Of a stretch of DNA of 20,080 nt, positions 1 through 8,748 are shown in pieces. This DNA is from Bacteroidales bacterium (GTDB lineage: Bacteria; Bacteroidota; Bacteroidia; Bacteroidales; SMBSF39). A program made the translations under genes and the position numbers. Location of the stretch: contig JAIOSH010000582.1 of NCBI GenBank assembly GCA_021107685.1, positions 1-20,080 of the forward strand. Reading direction: 5' to 3'. The number at the start of each line of letters is the position of its first letter. The stretch's first letter is position 1. The notes under the pieces are model-generated. The model ran no database searches. It was not told the origin of the DNA and saw only the letters and a list, made by a program, of their open reading frames with translations.

Positions 1-2136
1 AAGTTCGGCATTAGTTTCAAAAGTAATATTGGTAAAACCGCTGTAATGGTCATACTCATAAGGATAGAACCTGACAGCATACTGACAGTTGCGTATAGTT
101 GAATTTCCATAAGCAGTAATATGCCCGCCTGTGTAATTGTAATCAGGCTGTCCTTCTCCTTGGTCATCATTAACTTTTATGGTTTTTATACCAACCAAAG
201 CATTTTCAATAAGGGCTTCATTCCGCAATACTACTTTACCGTGTGCACCAGGAGCATAAGGAGGTGCAGATGCCGTACCCCACACTTCTATGCCTTGCCA
301 CATGCAAAGGCCTATAATAGCGCCGTTATCAAGTTCCAGTTTTCCACCCCGCTCGACTACAAATTTTGTTTCGGGCTTAACGTAAACGGTGTCTTTGATA
401 ATTAACATAGCACCACTGTCAATATTCACATAGTGCTCGTTCAGAAGGCAAAGGCTGTCCCAGTAAACGCTTTGGCAATCGGTGATCAAAATGGTATCCA
501 TGTACTCAATGGGAGGAGGAAGGGAATCTGCTGGAACTTCCTCAAGGTAAGATACAAGTATGCTGTCTTGTGGACTCCAAAAAATTTTCGTTTTCGTTCC
601 AGGATATGAAATTCTCCAATGATAATAATAGTCATCCATGGTTTCTTCTACTGAATAAAACTTATAATAACCGTTTTCATCGGTAAAAGTGAGACCAGGA
701 TAATAATACACAATTGTATCATTTCCTGTATAATCCGTTACCCTTTTATGTCCGGATATTAATGCATTTTCTACAGGAACAGAATCCATATTAAATACAT
801 ATCCGGATTTTTCGTAAAAATTATACATATAAGGATTATAATATATACTGTCGGAAGGGTGTTGGCAATCAGGACAATCAACATACGGATCTAATAAGGG
901 AAATTCATCACCAATAGCTTTGTGTTCTTGTAGATTGTTTAAATAATAAACTATTCCGAAATAATTTTGACATGCTTCAATACTTATCTCATCATACCAA
1001 TGAACATCCTTATATCTCCACCAGGAATATCCTTTTGATCCATACCAATTTGAATATTTGAATGTTTCAACTGCGAATGTATCCTGTTCAGCCTCTGAAC
1101 CAACTATTGGATGTACCTCAGTTGAATCAATACCCGGCAAACCGGTTTCACCAAGTATCCATGGTTTTTCATTAGTTTCATTGATATACTTAAGAATTAC
1201 ATTATATTTATCCAGTGCAGATGCTAATTCCCAGTTTGTAACTTCTCTGCGAAGTGAATATATATGGTAGGAAAGGAAATCAAGAGTAAGAAGACTTGGG
1301 TACCAAACCTCAACATCAACCAAAACGGAACCTAAAGTTACATATTGGAAAGGTGCATTTTGCTTAATTGCACGGTACCATTCATTTACCATATTTGCAA
1401 TAATTACCCTATTCGTAATTTTAGGTAATGAATCGGGATTGGGTTTTTTGCCATACCTTGGCTCATTATATAAATCATAAGCAAAAATAACAGGTTCTGA
1501 TTTAAACCGGTTCGCAATGTACTCCAAATACTCTTTAAACGGTTCAGGCTGAAATTCTATACCGTGCTGTCCCAAAACCATAATAAGCTTCAAAGAAATA
1601 TTATTATCTTTTATTATATCTATTAATTCCTGGATTAAATTGCCCATTATAACTTCTGTGTTGTTATCCAATTCAAGACCTTCAACTCTGTTATAACAAG
1701 TTGCATCAATTTGTTCATAATACTCAATTGTTCTTATTTCTCCATCATAATCTACTACTATCGGCAATCCCATAATTCGCACGCTGTTGAAATCCAATGA
1801 ATCAATTTTTTGAAAATGTGTTTTTAGCTGTTCATGCCAGGCATTAACATCTGGACCACAATGATAAATCCATAAACTATCACACCAACCGCTGTAACAA
1901 AGTTGAAAAGAAGGGGCAACATGATAATTATCTTGAATATCTTTAACGAAGGTCATCTCATAATTAACAGTTTTTGGATAAAAATCAAAACATCCAAGAT
2001 AAAAATTATCATTATCCATATAAACAAATTGATTGTTTTGTCCCGTAATAGTTTTATTGCTAAAAAGAATTCCAAATAATATTATCAATATTATTCTTAG
2101 GGTAAACTTTCCTGATTGTAAAATATGTTTTTTCAT
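1..2136 (-). CDS. GH5-like secreted glycosidase with C-terminal beta-helix module (3' end beyond window)
   Basis: The frame is open from ATG at 2136 down to base 1: 712 codons, no stop, C-terminus cut by the window edge. Residues 1-33 form a Sec signal peptide (MKKHILQS, then a hydrophobic run, ending TGQ). Residues about 35-390 look like a TIM-barrel glycoside hydrolase of clan GH-A. The acid/base is probably E225 in DLYNEP, the nucleophile E330 in ILGETGLPG, with H291 in SYHIYS and a late aromatic GYSWWRYKD strand. By family knowledge this hydrolyses beta-glucan or beta-mannan by a retaining mechanism; the substrate cannot be read here. About 440-545 resembles a carboxypeptidase-regulatory/CNA-B-like beta domain (VPVENALISG, TDENGYYKF). 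From about 565 on, residues such as GGKLELDNG and MWQGIEVWG match the right-handed beta-helix stretches of Bacteroidetes surface proteins, many of which use type IX secretion. A type IX sorting domain would lie off the window. It follows the broken gene at 2161-2713 by 24 bases. Confidence 0.85.
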   Translation of the reverse strand, partial: MKKHILQSGKFTLRIILIILFGILFSNKTITGQNNQFVYMDNDNFYLGCFDFYPKTVNYEMTFVKDIQDNYHVAPSFQLCYSGWCDSLWIYHCGPDVNAWHEQLKTHFQKIDSLDFNSVRIMGLPIVVDYDGEIRTIEYYEQIDATCYNRVEGLELDNNTEVIMGNLIQELIDIIKDNNISLKLIMVLGQHGIEFQPEPFKEYLEYIANRFKSEPVIFAYDLYNEPRYGKKPNPDSLPKITNRVIIANMVNEWYRAIKQNAPFQYVTLGSVLVDVEVWYPSLLTLDFLSYHIYSLRREVTNWELASALDKYNVILKYINETNEKPWILGETGLPGIDSTEVHPIVGSEAEQDTFAVETFKYSNWYGSKGYSWWRYKDVHWYDEISIEACQNYFGIVYYLNNLQEHKAIGDEFPLLDPYVDCPDCQHPSDSIYYNPYMYNFYEKSGYVFNMDSVPVENALISGHKRVTDYTGNDTIVYYYPGLTFTDENGYYKFYSVEETMDDYYYHWRISYPGTKTKIFWSPQDSILVSYLEEVPADSLPPPIEYMDTILITDCQSVYWDSLCLLNEHYVNIDSGAMLIIKDTVYVKPETKFVVERGGKLELDNGAIIGLCMWQGIEVWGTASAPPYAPGAHGKVVLRNEALIENALVGIKTIKVNDDQGEGQPDYNYTGGHITAYGNSTIRNCQYAVRFYPYEYDHYSGFTNITFETNAEL

Positions 2137-2160
2137 TTTTTGAATAATTAAATGTGGCTA

Positions 2161-2713
2161 TTAATTTGGTTCGGTTGCTATGATAGGTTGTCCAGCCTCT
2201 TCATTAATTGCATAGCTCTTAATGGTAAAGGAATTTCCCGTTGACTTCATTTTTATCCAACCGTAATAAAATTGATTATCTATTTTTAGTTTTATACCAA
2301 TATATACATAACTATCGAATAGTTCAGGAAAACCTGCCCAAGCTCCAATACTACCATAAGCAGGTATATGACCAAGTAAAACATCAGTACTTTTGTATAT
2401 ATTCAAATGATTAATCGTATCATTTTCAAAAAATGGACCGGAACTAAAAGTATTCTCACCTGTACCCCAAACAAGAACCTCGTATGCGTTATAAGGGGGA
2501 TGGGGTCCGTCATTGCTATTAAAGAACCTAGCCCCAATCTTATAATCAATTATCTGGTCGTTATTAATATCTAAAAGATAATAATTTATCCCCGCATCGG
2601 GTGCCGGAGATATTACAGTAATGTTTACATTGCCAACATAATAGATACCTGCTATTAACGGTATCCACCAAAGCTGAATGCATAAGATAAAAAAATAATG
2701 ATTATGTTTTCAT
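2161..2713 (-). pseudogene. Small secreted beta-rich protein gene, frameshifted just after the start codon
   Basis: A frame on the minus strand is open from 2709 to a TAA at 2163-2161, but it has no ATG or GTG, and its first TTG (2406) would cut it in half. The ATG that belongs here is at 2713-2711, followed by AAA ACA and TAA in the wrong frame. Removing one A from the A4 run at 2710-2707 joins them into a 183-residue protein. It would have a hydrophobic signal-like N-terminus (MKHNHYFFILC, then LIAGIYYV), an acidic DINNDQIIDYKIG segment and a C-terminal GWIKMKS...AGQPI segment. The whole resembles small exported Bacteroidetes proteins that end in a beta-sandwich, but I cannot name a family. 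The body shows no other damage, so the change is recent, a sequencing error, or tolerated. It would be co-transcribed with the downstream glycosidase. Confidence 0.65.
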
Positions 2714-2924
2714 TTTTCCTGTTTTTATTGGTTGTGGCATTTATTTATAAATTTGGATAAATATATGAATTTTTTAAAATATATATATGAATTAATTAAC
2801 TTATAGAATTAGCAAGTCTTAAAAATAGCAAAAATTTCTCTTATTGAGATATGCTTTTCAAAAAGATATTGCTCAAAGTTATAAATGATTTATTTAAAAT
2901 CAAAATAATCTTACATTTTTTTTA

Positions 2925-2932
2925 TAATTTTG
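2925..2932 (+). promoter_or_regulatory. Bacteroidetes -7 element (TAATTTTG) for the TPR-CHAT gene
   Basis: TAATTTTG fits the TAnnTTTG -7 consensus of Bacteroidetes. No clear -33 TTG is seen at the right spacing. Transcription would start near 2939, so the ATG at 3020 sits behind a leader of about 80 bases. This argues against an in-frame start at 2930, which lies inside the promoter. Confidence 0.5.
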
Positions 2933-3019
2933 TATCTTTATTTTATGATGCAATCATATAAGGTCTTTGGTTTTCTTTCGTATGGTTTTGGTTTCTGCTT
3001 TTGGTTTAAAATTTTTTCA

Positions 3020-6000
3020 ATGAAAAATACAACTCATAAAATTCTATTTCTAATAATAGCTCTTTTGCTGGTATCCACGTTTAAAACAGGCAGAGCCGAA
3101 AAATATATTCAACAATCTAATGATACTAAAAAAGCTAATGAATATTATAAAAAAGCAATTATTTTATTTTCGAATGCTAAATATGATAGTTCTGTTTATT
3201 ATTTTATTCAATCAGCCAAAATATTTAAAGAGGTTAAAGATTGGGAATCCTATATAAGATGTTTTATTAAAATCGGGGATAATTATAGGGTGAAAAATGA
3301 ATTTGAAAAATCTTTAAATTATTTAAATAATGCTGAAAAAACAGCAAATGAATATCTAAATAAAGATAATTTAATTTTTTCTGAAATTTATCATACTAAT
3401 GGAAATTTATACTACAATAAAGGCGATTATGAGAAATCAATAGAATTTTCAAATAAATCAATAAGCCTGAAAATTAAAATAAAAGGTTCTAATGACCCTA
3501 CTTTGTCTTTAACTTATAATACTCTTGGAAATGATTATTTATATTTGGGAAAGCATTATAAAGCATTGGAATATTACAAAAAAGCATTGGATATAGCATT
3601 ATCACAAGAAAAAAAGCCTGAATCAGATATTGCTATGTATTACCAAAATATTGGGATTATTCATGCGACAATTGGTGATTTTGACTTTGCAACTGAATAT
3701 TTTAATAAAAGCCTGAAAATAAAAGAAAAAGTTCTTAGTAAGAATGACCCAGCACTGGCTCAGTTATATTTTAATTTAGGAAGAATTTCAAAATTAACAG
3801 GTAAATATGATGATGCTATAAATTATTATAATCAAGTTCAGGAAATTTACATACATATATTTGACTCAACTCATGTAAGAATTGCTAATGTTTATTTAAA
3901 CAAAGGCAATATATATAATGATAAAAATGATTATGAAAAGGCTTTAATTTATTATAGTAATGCGTTAAACATCTATCAGGAAATTTTAAATCATGATCAT
4001 CCCGATATTTCAAAAGTTTATAATAACATAGGTTCTATCTATAATAAAAAAAATGATTATGAAAAAGCACTCTATTATTATAAAAAAAGTATTTCAATTA
4101 AAGGAAGTGCAATTTCAAAAACAATTACTTTAAGGAATTTTGCAAAAATTTATGAAAGTACAGGTGAAATTGATAAAGCTGATCATTTTTATAATTTATC
4201 TATTGAAAAAGCCAAAAATAAACTTAAAAAAGACCATTATGAATTAGGTCATTGCTACTTAGCTTATGGCGAATTTTGTATAAAAAACGGAGAAAAATCA
4301 AATGGTTTGGAATATTTATTTAATGCTTATGAAATTTTTAAAAAAAATTTTGAACCGAAAAATCCTAATATTTCAAACTCACTTAATAAAATTGGTAATT
4401 ATTATTTTAATGAAAAAAATTTTTCAGAATCTCTTAAATATTACCAACAATCAATAATATCAGTTGTTTATGATTTTAATGATACTAATTTTTATAAAAA
4501 CCCAAGATTACAAAATATCATTTTAGATGTTGACCTGTTAGAGCCTTTAGTTAATAAAGCCAGGGCATTTTATCATTATTATTTAAATATCTCATTAATT
4601 GATAAAGACCTTGGGGCAAGCCTTGAATGTTATGAATTAGCAATTGAATTAATTGATAAAATAAGCATATATCTTACCAAAGACAGCAAACTTTTGTTAG
4701 TTGGGAAATTAAAGGGGATATTTATTGAAGCTATAAATACAGCTTTAGTTTTATATGAAAAAACAGGGAGTGAAAATTATTTGGAAATTGCTTTTACTTA
4801 TTCCGAAAAAAGTAAATCCACAATTCTTCTAACTGCATTAAAGGATATGGAAGCTATGCAAATTGGAAAAATCCCAATACAATTGCAAAACAATGAAAAA
4901 AACATAAAACATGAATTAGCTAATTATCAAAAACTAATTTATGAAGAAAATAAAAAACAGAAACCCAATACAAGTAGAATTGATCTATGGGAAAAAAAAC
5001 TATTTGACCTAAACAAACAATATGATATTTTGATAAGTTCGGTTGAAAAGAAATATCCGGAATATTACAAGTTAAAATATGATAAGAATGTAATTGGATA
5101 TAAAGAAATACAAAATAACATAAATAAAAATGAAGCACTTATTGAATATTCGGTTTTTGATACACTTCTTTTTTGCTTTATTATTACATCGGATGATTTT
5201 AATGTATTTTATAAAAATATTGACAGTTCATTTTATAAAAACATTAAAAATATCAGAAAAACATTTAGCCCCGCAATTTTTGCAAATCATTCAATTGATG
5301 ATTATAAAGATTACATTAACTCGGCTTATTATTTATACAATAAATTATTAGCACCTGCCCAAAATATTATTCATAAGAAAAAGCTAATAGTAATCTGTGA
5401 TGATATTTTAGGGTATATTCCTTTTGAAGCATTAATAAGCAACTTGCCCGATACAAATAAAATGAATTATAGAGACCTTAAATATTTAATAAAGGAACAT
5501 TGTATCAGTTATTCGCCTCTTGCTACAATGCGATTTAATAATTATAAAAAATTATCTTCTTTGAAAAAATTACTTGCTTTCGCTCCAACTTATAAAAATA
5601 CCGAAGACCTGAATAAAAATATTTATTTAAATTCAAAAGATATAAAACATCATTTAATGCCTATAAATAATGTGAAAAATGAAATAAATAGAATAAATAA
5701 AATATTTGATGGAGATAATTTTTACGATTTTGAAGCTACGGAATTGAATTTTAAATCAACTGCAAAAGATTATGATATATTACATTTTGCAATGCATACA
5801 TTAATTGATGATGAAAATCCTATGTTTTCCAAATTAGTGTTTACAATAAATAATGATAGCATAGAAGATGGTTTTCTAAATACTTATGAAATATACAATT
5901 TAGACCTTAATGCCAGGCTTGCAGTATTAAGTGCCTGTAAAACAGGTTGTGGTAAATTACATAAAGGCGAAGGAATTTTAAGTTTGGCAAGGGGATTTAT

Positions 6001-6346
6001 TTATGCAGGTGTTCCTGGTATTGTTATGACGCTCTGGGAAGTTGAAGACAATTCAGGGACAGATATAATTGAAGGATTGTATAAATATTTGCATAAGGGA
6101 AAAGCAAAAGATGAAGCATTGACATTAGCTAAATTAGACTATCTGAAAAAAGCTGATCAATTACATTCACATCCATATTTCTGGTCGGCTTACGTTATTA
6201 TTGGCGATATAACTCCTCTTGTAAAGAATAAAACTATATACACATTAATTGTTGTTTTTATTATTATTACATTAATAATATTAGTTTTTTTCTCTAAAAA
6301 ATGGCGAAAATATTTGCTTAATTTAAATCATATTAAAAAGGAGTAA
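3020..6346 (+). CDS. TPR-CHAT protein with signal peptide and C-terminal membrane anchor (caspase-like protease candidate)
   Basis: 1108 residues from ATG 3020. That start gives a clean Sec signal peptide (MKNTTHKILFLIIALLLVST, cleavage near GRA-EK); earlier in-frame ATGs overlap the promoter or add an unlikely Phe-rich leader. Residues about 40-510 hold eight to ten TPR repeats of the 42-residue kinesin-light-chain type (motifs such as NDYEKALIYY, GKYDDAINYY). A helical linker follows (about 510-700). Residues about 703-1065 are a CHAT domain, a caspase-fold cysteine protease: H926 in ILHFAMHT and C973 in LSACKTGCG form the expected His-Cys dyad, with a conserved GEGILSLARGF after it. One membrane helix (IYTLIVVFIIITLIILVFF) precedes a basic tail (KKWRKYLL). 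By the positive-inside rule, TPR and CHAT face the periplasm. TPRs usually bind the activator or substrate. No neighbour on the same strand is an obvious partner. Confidence 0.9.
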   Translation: MKNTTHKILFLIIALLLVSTFKTGRAEKYIQQSNDTKKANEYYKKAIILFSNAKYDSSVYYFIQSAKIFKEVKDWESYIRCFIKIGDNYRVKNEFEKSLNYLNNAEKTANEYLNKDNLIFSEIYHTNGNLYYNKGDYEKSIEFSNKSISLKIKIKGSNDPTLSLTYNTLGNDYLYLGKHYKALEYYKKALDIALSQEKKPESDIAMYYQNIGIIHATIGDFDFATEYFNKSLKIKEKVLSKNDPALAQLYFNLGRISKLTGKYDDAINYYNQVQEIYIHIFDSTHVRIANVYLNKGNIYNDKNDYEKALIYYSNALNIYQEILNHDHPDISKVYNNIGSIYNKKNDYEKALYYYKKSISIKGSAISKTITLRNFAKIYESTGEIDKADHFYNLSIEKAKNKLKKDHYELGHCYLAYGEFCIKNGEKSNGLEYLFNAYEIFKKNFEPKNPNISNSLNKIGNYYFNEKNFSESLKYYQQSIISVVYDFNDTNFYKNPRLQNIILDVDLLEPLVNKARAFYHYYLNISLIDKDLGASLECYELAIELIDKISIYLTKDSKLLLVGKLKGIFIEAINTALVLYEKTGSENYLEIAFTYSEKSKSTILLTALKDMEAMQIGKIPIQLQNNEKNIKHELANYQKLIYEENKKQKPNTSRIDLWEKKLFDLNKQYDILISSVEKKYPEYYKLKYDKNVIGYKEIQNNINKNEALIEYSVFDTLLFCFIITSDDFNVFYKNIDSSFYKNIKNIRKTFSPAIFANHSIDDYKDYINSAYYLYNKLLAPAQNIIHKKKLIVICDDILGYIPFEALISNLPDTNKMNYRDLKYLIKEHCISYSPLATMRFNNYKKLSSLKKLLAFAPTYKNTEDLNKNIYLNSKDIKHHLMPINNVKNEINRINKIFDGDNFYDFEATELNFKSTAKDYDILHFAMHTLIDDENPMFSKLVFTINNDSIEDGFLNTYEIYNLDLNARLAVLSACKTGCGKLHKGEGILSLARGFIYAGVPGIVMTLWEVEDNSGTDIIEGLYKYLHKGKAKDEALTLAKLDYLKKADQLHSHPYFWSAYVIIGDITPLVKNKTIYTLIVVFIIITLIILVFFSKKWRKYLLNLNHIKKE

Positions 6347-6350
6347 TATT

Positions 6351-6383
6351 AACCCTACGAGGGTTTAGAACCCTTGTAGGGTT
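6351..6383 (+). terminator. Inverted repeat / hairpin after the TPR-CHAT gene
   Basis: AACCCTACGAGGGTT and AACCCTTGTAGGGTT are inverted repeats of 15 bases around a 3-base TAG loop, with one mismatch. Each arm is itself nearly palindromic (AACCCT...AGGGTT). It starts 4 bases past the stop codon and is followed by an AT-rich stretch with a T-run near 6408-6414 rather than an immediate U-tract. It could work as a terminator or mRNA stabiliser. It also looks like one of the dispersed intergenic palindromes common in this phylum. Confidence 0.6.
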
Positions 6384-6510
6384 ATTTAAAATCTATTTTA
6401 CTATCATTTTTTTCGTATGAATTTCTGCAAATTTCTATTTTTTCTATTTTCCAATATGTTGCAGAGCAGTAAAATTTCATCATAGCAATACATTATAATC
6501 AGAAATTTTA

Positions 6511-6518
6511 TATTTTTG
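6511..6518 (+). promoter_or_regulatory. Bacteroidetes -7 element (TATTTTTG) for the S9 peptidase
   Basis: TATTTTTG fits TAnnTTTG. It lies 41 bases before the ATG at 6560, leaving a leader of about 35 bases without a Shine-Dalgarno sequence. No convincing -33 TTG was found. Confidence 0.45.
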
Positions 6519-6559
6519 TTGAATTAACATTAGAATTAATAATTATAAAATTTACAAAA

Positions 6560-8656
6560 ATGAAAAAACTTTTAACATTCTTGTTTATCGCAGGTATTAG
6601 TTTATTTTTTGCCTGTAGTCATCATACAAATGAAAATAAAGACGAAACAAATTCAATTATCGGTAAAAAAGATCTCAAATTAGATTCTGATCTGATGACA
6701 CCGGAGGTTTTATGGTCATTTGGCAGGGTGAGTGATGCACAGGTTTCACCTGATAATTCTACTATTTTATATGGAGTAACTTATTATGATATTACTCAAA
6801 ACAAAGGTAACAGAGATTTATACACTATATCTGTAACAGGTGAGAATATGAAACAATTGACAAAAACAGCAAAAGGCGAATATAATGCTGTATGGCGTCC
6901 TGATGGTAATAAAATCGGTTATTTATCATCTGAAAGCGGTTCAATGCAATTATGGGAAATAAATCCTGATGCAAGTGGCAAAAAGCAAATATCAGACATT
7001 GAGGGTGGCATTACCGGTTTTAAATACTCGCCCGACCAAAAAAAAATAATATATACCAAAGAAGTTTATCTTGATAAAACAGTTAAGGATATATATTCTG
7101 ACCTGCCAAAATCAACAGGACGTATTATGAACGACCTCATGTACAGGCATTGGGATACCTGGGTTGATTCTTACGGACATATTTTTGTTGCTGATTATGA
7201 TGGTAATAAAATCAGGAATGATATTGACATTTTGAAAGATGAACCTTATGAATCTCCGCTTAAACCTTTTGGGGGACTTGAGCAAATTAACTGGAGTCCT
7301 GACAGTAAAGTAATAGCTTATACCTGTGTGAAGAAAAAAGGAAAGGATTATTCTATATCAACAAATTCCGACATTTATCTTTACGAATTGGAAATAGGGA
7401 AAACTTCTAATATTACAAAAGGCATGATGGGATATGATGTAGCCCCTGTTTATTCTCCTGATGCTAAGAAAATTGCCTGGGAGAGCATGGAACGTGAAGG
7501 TTATGAATCGGATAAAAACAGGCTTTTTATTTATGATTTTCAAACAAAAGAAAAAACAGATTATACTAAAGGTTGGGACCAGAATGTTCATGGTTTGGCA
7601 TGGTCAGATGATAGTAAACTAATATATTTTATAAGTGATTGGCATGCAACTGACGAAATTTACAGCTTAAGCTTAAATGATGGAAAAATCAATAAGCTAA
7701 CCCAAGGCATTCATAATTACAGGACAGTTACGCCTGCAGGTGATAAATTAATTGCAACAAGGGTTTCAATGTCAATGCCAAATGAAATATATGCTGTTAA
7801 TCCTGATAATGGTAAAGACACACAGATAACCTTTACAAACAAGGATATATTAAATCAGATAAATATGGGCGATGTTAAAAGCAGATGGATAAAGACAACT
7901 GACAATAAAGATATGCTAACATGGATAATTTATCCGCCACATTTTGATCCTGCTAAAAAATATCCTGCAATATTATACTGTCAGGGTGGACCACAGGGAA
8001 CTGTCAGTCAATTCTGGTCATACAGATGGAATTTCCAGATGATGGCTGCCAATGGTTATATTATTGTAGCTCCGAACAGAAGAGGGCTACCCGGATTTGG
8101 ACAGGAATGGAACGAACAGATTAGTGGTGACTATGGTGGTCAAAATATGAAAGATTATTTCAGTGCTATTGATGAAATGGCAAAGGAGCCATATATTGAT
8201 GAAAATAATTTGGGTGCAGTTGGCGCAAGCTATGGCGGTTTTTCAGTATTTTGGATTGCAGGTAATCATAATAAACGTTTTAAAGCATTTATTGCACATG
8301 ATGGGATGTTCAACTTAGAAAGCCAGTATCTGGAAACAGAAGAAATATGGTTTGTAAACTGGGATTTGGGAGGTCCGTTTTGGGATAAAGATAATAAAAT
8401 AGCACAAAGAACTTATGCTAATTCTCCTCATAAATTTGTTAAAAATTGGGATACACCAATTTTAATTATTCATAGTGAATTTGATTATAGAATCACAATG
8501 ACACAAGGCATGAGTGCTTTTAATGCAGCTATTCTACTGGATGTCCCTGCCGAATTTTTATATTTTCCTGACGAAAATCATTGGGTTTTACAACCTCAAA
8601 ATGGAATTTTATGGCAAAGGACTTTTTTCAAATGGTTAGATAAGTGGTTAAAGTAA
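6560..8656 (+). CDS. Lipoprotein S9 family peptidase (prolyl oligopeptidase / DPP4 / acylaminoacyl-peptidase type)
   Basis: 698 residues. The start MKKLLTFLFIAGISLFFACS carries a lipobox with the lipidated cysteine at C19, so the enzyme is probably anchored in the periplasm or at the outer membrane. Residues about 45-430 are a beta-propeller gate built from WD40-like/TolB-type blades (VSPDNSTILYGV, WRPDGNKIGYLS, WSPDSKVIAYTC, YSPDAKKIAWES, WSDDSKLIYFIS). Residues about 450-698 are an alpha/beta-hydrolase peptidase domain with S557 in GASYGGF, D642 in HSEFDYRI and H674 in DENHWV as the triad. Length and order match the S9B/S9C families, which trim dipeptides or acylated residues from short peptides. 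Exact specificity is not readable. It has its own upstream TAnnTTTG element and is not obviously part of an operon. Confidence 0.93.
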   Translation: MKKLLTFLFIAGISLFFACSHHTNENKDETNSIIGKKDLKLDSDLMTPEVLWSFGRVSDAQVSPDNSTILYGVTYYDITQNKGNRDLYTISVTGENMKQLTKTAKGEYNAVWRPDGNKIGYLSSESGSMQLWEINPDASGKKQISDIEGGITGFKYSPDQKKIIYTKEVYLDKTVKDIYSDLPKSTGRIMNDLMYRHWDTWVDSYGHIFVADYDGNKIRNDIDILKDEPYESPLKPFGGLEQINWSPDSKVIAYTCVKKKGKDYSISTNSDIYLYELEIGKTSNITKGMMGYDVAPVYSPDAKKIAWESMEREGYESDKNRLFIYDFQTKEKTDYTKGWDQNVHGLAWSDDSKLIYFISDWHATDEIYSLSLNDGKINKLTQGIHNYRTVTPAGDKLIATRVSMSMPNEIYAVNPDNGKDTQITFTNKDILNQINMGDVKSRWIKTTDNKDMLTWIIYPPHFDPAKKYPAILYCQGGPQGTVSQFWSYRWNFQMMAANGYIIVAPNRRGLPGFGQEWNEQISGDYGGQNMKDYFSAIDEMAKEPYIDENNLGAVGASYGGFSVFWIAGNHNKRFKAFIAHDGMFNLESQYLETEEIWFVNWDLGGPFWDKDNKIAQRTYANSPHKFVKNWDTPILIIHSEFDYRITMTQGMSAFNAAILLDVPAEFLYFPDENHWVLQPQNGILWQRTFFKWLDKWLK

Positions 8657-8693
8657 AATTTTAGCTATAAAATTAGAAATAAAGATAAAAAAA

Positions 8694-8723
8694 TTGCTAA
8701 CAGGTATTTTTTTTATAATTTTG
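8694..8723 (+). promoter_or_regulatory. guaB promoter: -33 TTG and -7 TAATTTTG
   Basis: TTG at 8694-8696 is separated by 19 bases from TAATTTTG at 8716-8723. This is the best spaced match to the Bacteroidetes two-part promoter in the window. The -7 block and its left flank (ATAATTTTG) match the one before the TPR-CHAT gene. Confidence 0.6.
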
Positions 8724-8748
8724 CCGCTGATTTAAAAATTAATTAATA

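Noticed and set aside
121..1270. Plus-strand open frames at 121-405 and 1058-1270
   Set aside because: They lie opposite the open 712-codon glycosidase frame, have no recognisable product and no promoter.
2161..2406. Stand-alone 81-residue protein starting at TTG 2406
   Set aside because: The same frame continues upstream for another 100 codons of sensible sequence including a signal peptide. The short form is the rear part of the frameshifted gene.
2930..3019. Upstream start for the TPR-CHAT gene
   Set aside because: The codon at 2930 overlaps the TAATTTTG element and the added residues are Phe/Tyr-rich, with no signal-peptide logic. ATG 3020 gives a clean signal peptide.
3020..6346. Type III-E CRISPR (Craspase) or other defence locus around the CHAT gene
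   Set aside because: No Cas7-11, nuclease, toxin or repeat array lies nearby, and the protein is predicted to be exported, so a cytoplasmic defence role is unsupported.
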